The notes below the pieces were generated by a model. That model saw only the letters and a program-made list of their open reading frames with translations. It searched no databases and was not told where the DNA came from. The position numbers were made by a program, and so were the translations under genes. Positions 60,804 to 64,000 of a stretch of DNA of 64,000 bases are shown piece by piece (the stretch's first letter is position 1; each line of letters begins with the position of its first letter). Origin of the DNA: Batillaria attramentaria (taxonomy: Eukaryota; Mollusca; Gastropoda; Batillariidae); contig JACVVK020000380.1 in NCBI GenBank assembly GCA_018292915.2, positions 488,501 through 552,500 on the forward strand, written 5' to 3'.

Positions 60804-61065
60804 CCAAAACCTTTGACATTGTTATTTTCTCAGAATCTACGCAAAGCAGAGGCACCAAACTTGGCATGCTAACAGACAACCAAAAGACCTTTCAAAACAT
60901 ACCATTTTGGAATAATATTGACTGAAGGTCAAGGTCATTGACGCTGTCTGTTTGAAAATTTAACATTATGATTTTCTCAGAATCTACAATTACCAGAGGC
61001 ATCAAACTTTGTGTGCTGATAAACATACTCTTGAATGACCTTGACCCATTTTACAAGTGAGCCAA
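60672..61065. mobile_element. Inverted-repeat DNA element containing a (GT)n tract
   Basis: GGCTCACTTGT at the left and ACAAGTGAGCC at the right are exact complements. The interior has two diverged copies of TTTTCTCAGAATCTAC and CCAGAGGCA(C/T)CAAAC-like sequence. Non-coding. Confidence 0.55.
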
Positions 61066-61142
61066 GGAGGCTTATGCCTCTCTAGTTGTTTTTGTCAGAC
61101 ACTGAACTGTGTCTTCATCCAGACACACAAGTCTTCTGTAGC

Positions 61143-61172
61143 CCTGTGTGTGTGTGTGTGTGTGTGGTGTGT

Positions 61173-61212
<40 letters not shown>

Positions 61213-61280
61213 ATGTGTGTGTGCATGTGTGTTGTGTGTGTGTGTGTGTGTGGTGTGTGTGTGTGTGTGTTGTGTGTGTA
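61143..61280. repeat. (GT)n microsatellite
   Basis: Interrupted GT tract. Confidence 0.9.
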
Positions 61281-61444
61281 CAAATAATGTTTGATGATCG
61301 CTGAGAATCAAACCCTTGCCCTCACAGACATGGCGGGCTGCAGGTACTAGACAGAAAACGAGACTGACAATGATGCTTAGCATTTAACTTTATTCCTGCC
61401 GCTGAAAAAGCACCTTGCATTGCACGTGACACACGTCGCGAGCG

Positions 61445-62917
61445 TTAAGGCACCGGAGTGGTGTTGTGCATCACATTGATGTTGAAGATGTGGATCAGCG
61501 ATTGGAGCCTGCAATTAAAATAATAATAATAATAATAGTATTTGTAGAGCGCGGAGTTCTGCTTCGAAAAGCACTCAATGCGCTTTTGCTCACGCACACA
61601 CACAACATTCACACGCACACATTTATACACATCAATACAGGCGGTGGAGTTTAAACTTAAAGATTAAAAGCTAGTTTGAAAAAAATGTGTTTTGAGTTCT
61701 GCTTTAAACTGTAGGAGGGAAGGGATATTTCTCAGAGAAGATGGCAAGGAGTTCCAAATGTGGGGGGCACAATAACTGAAAGTACGTTAGCCAAATGTTT
61801 TGAGGCTGACCCGGGGGACCTTGAGTTTTCTGAGGATGAGCGGAGAGTGCGGGATGTTTCGTACGTGGTGAGCTTATCAGAAAGGTACTGGGGAAGTGAT
61901 TGGTCAAAATGACGGAAGGCTAATGTGGCAATCTTGTACTGAATACGGTACTGAACCGGCAGCCAGTGAAGCTCCTTTAACAAAGGTGTTATGTGATCCC
62001 GCTTCCGTTTCTTCGTAATAATAAAAAAGAAGAAATGAACCGGACGGCTGGGAAAAACAGAAGATTATCTGTAATTTGGTAAATTGGTTACTTGCATTTT
62101 TTTTAAAAGATCAGGGGATGGCGTTATAAGGCTGGCAGAGAGAGTGAGAGAGAGACTGGTTTTAGTTGTTTAAAAAGAAAGAAAAAAGGTTATAGGCAAA
62201 CCTGTTCTTGCTAAATATTTCGTCGTGAATGAACAAGGTTATATAAAACAAAAAATAATAACAATAATGAGTATCATATAGGCGCTTTACCCAGTTTCAT
62301 GAATTGGCTCAAAGCGCCGCGAACTGAACCCAACACGCACGCTCACGTGAATCACACGCATTCTCTCACACACTGGACATAAACACGGTCCATAATCACG
62401 TGGTGCGAAGGGTCAGCTCAGCTATTTAAATTTCAGAATTTAGAATTGCATTTATTTTTTTTTCAAATTTGGTGGGCTGAATATTTCCAAAGCAGAGGCG
62501 GAGGAAGCCGGAGTACCCGGAGAAAACCCCCGACGATCGGCCCGAATGAACGGTGCCACATACGAGAAGGAAAAATTCTTTGCCCCGAGCGGGACTCGAA
62601 CCCCTGACCTCTCGCATTGGTAACAAGTCTCTTAACCACTAGACCACGATGATGATGACAAAACGAATATCAAATGCTGAAATAATACGAACAAAGAGAC
62701 AAGAGAGAGGGGGACGGCGACTAGTTTTATTTCTCAAGCAAACAGGGTTATAGGCGCGCAGTGAAGATTATGGTACATAGTTACATAGTCTTTGTGCGCA
62801 GGCCCAAATGACAAACCAGTTCTTGTTGAAGATCTACTCGTGCATGAACGAGGTTATATAAAACGAACATCAGAGAGAGATGATGATGATGACGATGGAA
62901 CGTTTATTAGCATGAGC

Positions 62918-62955
<38 letters not shown>

Positions 62956-63148
62956 CTGATTACTCACGATCTGCAAATGGCAGGACAAGTGGAGTCAGCG
63001 ACAGGTTGCCAAGTCTGACTGTGGACCACAGTGGGCATGATCTCGTGACACTGACTTTCACACATCACCTCAGTCTCGTCCTTCTCCAACGCCAAGGCAA
63101 GGTCCCCGACTACCTGTCGTAACTCACCCACGCTCAGCTCAGTGTTTT
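61445..63148 (-). CDS. Small secreted CX3C-CX3C protein, gene 2 (first exon not seen)
   Basis: Two exons (62968-63148 and 61445-61508) join in phase 2 and end in TAA, giving about 81 residues: VGELRQVVGDLALALEK helix, CESQC, CPAIC, then LQSLIHIFNINVMHNTTPVP. Exon phases (1 in, 2 out) and cysteine pairs match gene 1, so the two are tandem duplicates. The signal-peptide exon must lie beyond 63148. I found none up to 64000, so it is probably outside the window. Confidence 0.72.
61704..61990 (-). mobile_element. LINE reverse-transcriptase fragment
   Basis: Minus strand reads LLKELHWLPVQYRIQYKIAT, LPQYLSDKL and RTLRSSSEN, the conserved post-catalytic region of CR1-like reverse transcriptases. One frame break before FSxxAPxxWN-like sequence. 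Lies in the intron of gene 2. Confidence 0.7.
62290..62660 (-). mobile_element. tRNA-headed SINE, third family
   Basis: On the minus strand the head reads GTGGTCTAGTGGTTAAGAGA (A-box-like) and GGTCAGGGGTTCGAGTCCCG (B-box). The body is shared with 36015-36240 and 24560-24740. The tail is AT-rich. Confidence 0.65.
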
Positions 63149-64000
63149 CTGCAAATCGTTAAGGTGGGGTGGGAATAAGGTGCAAATGGCGAAGCGCTAG
63201 GAAACAGCAGCTGAAACGGTCACTGATTTCAGCGCTGAGTATGTCAGCTCGATTTTCGTAATTGTAACTTTAAAGCCTCTTTACTCGTAACGCCGCTGAG
63301 ATGGAAAATCATTGTCGCTTTCAAAGCTTGAAGGCTGTTTGAAAGATAGAAACCGGGACTTTTCATTTGGCCGTCGCGACCGTTTTCGGGACTGTGGCTT
63401 CTAATATTAGAGAAATACGAATGTTTTAGCTTGTGGTTCATTCCTGAACAGACTGGGACTAGACACAGCTTCTTAAAATAGCCACCAATCAGTGCCGTCC
63501 AGCTAGTCCTCAGGCGGTCCGCAGCCAAATAACGCCGTCTGCTCCCAGAACAACTGATATGCCGACCAGAGTCACTACAATGGTCTCAGATGCCATATTG
63601 TGACCCAACAGATTGATTCTGCGCAAAGTCATCGTGGTGGATGAAAAGATTTCCAAACGGTGTTCTATGTCTGGCATACGTATTGTGGCTTCAAAGTACG
63701 CATGGGACCATCCCCATGTTTTGCATTTTTTTCAGCAGGTCAGTGCATGTCAGTATGTTGAAACCTAATGTCATTAGGTCCTCACTGCTTTCATTCAATG
63801 TATGCCCCATTTTAACCCGTAGTAAATTTCCTTGCGTTTTCGAAATTTTGACAAGTTTTTCCAAGCGATTCTTTTTGTTTAACACGGGTACCCTTTATTT
63901 GACAACGGTACAAGCCATACGTCCATCGGCCCTTATAAAACTTGCCATTGCTAAAATGAAAAAGAAAGATATAAAAATTGCCGCCCCGCCCCCCCCCCCC
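63149..64000. other. Right end, no gene recognised
   Basis: Open frames here (63244-63528, 63691-63885, minus) are not convincing. The second has a vague resemblance to LINE ORF1 proteins. Ends in a C run. Confidence 0.4.

Noticed and set aside
63691..63885. LINE ORF1 fragment
   Set aside because: The resemblance is too vague to name; kept only as a remark.

Overview
This is animal nuclear DNA, almost certainly from a mollusc and most likely a marine gastropod. The genes have many short exons with GT/AG introns. The introns are packed with dinucleotide microsatellites, tRNA-headed SINEs, short inverted-repeat DNA elements and LINE tails. The protein families (kielin/chordin-like VWC arrays, secreted tyrosinase-like domains, CYP2-type P450) fit a lophotrochozoan. 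The species call is inference.

Region 1 (613-46858, minus strand) is one giant gene whose 3' end lies beyond the left edge. I reconstructed 41 coding exons by joining splice sites in phase, giving about 10.4 kb of CDS (about 3,480 codons). In order, the secreted protein has: a signal peptide, a thrombospondin-N/laminin-G-like domain, a short coiled coil, a VWC-like module, EGF, Kunitz, a Cys-rich module, tyrosinase-like domain A and Tyr/Gly/Asp pentapeptide repeats. A second, diverged copy of that cassette follows: Cys module, EGF, Kunitz, pentapeptide repeats, Cys module, tyrosinase-like domain B and more pentapeptide repeats. It ends in a run of at least 25 VWC (chordin-type) modules. Both tyrosinase-like domains lack several expected copper-ligand histidines. 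I regard this architecture as the most interesting content of the window.

Region 2 (27236-30243) is a young LTR retrotransposon of about 3 kb, inserted antisense-compatible (minus strand) in an intron of the giant gene. It carries only a gag-like ORF with a CCHC zinc knuckle. Its two LTRs differ by about 16 single-base indels, one 4-bp indel and only about 2 substitutions. That spectrum points to uncorrected long-read indel errors and changes how the frameshifts elsewhere should be read.

Region 3 (38492-46695) is the 8.2 kb first coding intron. It contains only repeats, microsatellites and homopolymers.

Region 4 (47973-54764, plus strand) is a CYP2-like cytochrome P450 in six exons. Splice sites and family motifs are preserved but there are many frame breaks. 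It is either a very recent pseudogene or an indel-damaged sequence of a good gene.

Region 5 (56918-63148, minus strand) holds two tandem paralogous genes for small secreted proteins with a CX3C...CX3C cysteine pattern. One is complete (103 aa, three exons). The other has its first exon outside the window or unseen. A 55-bp minisatellite of about 18 units, partly in 110-bp higher-order form, lies directly upstream of the first one's start codon. LINE 3'-end remnants and SINEs fill the rest.
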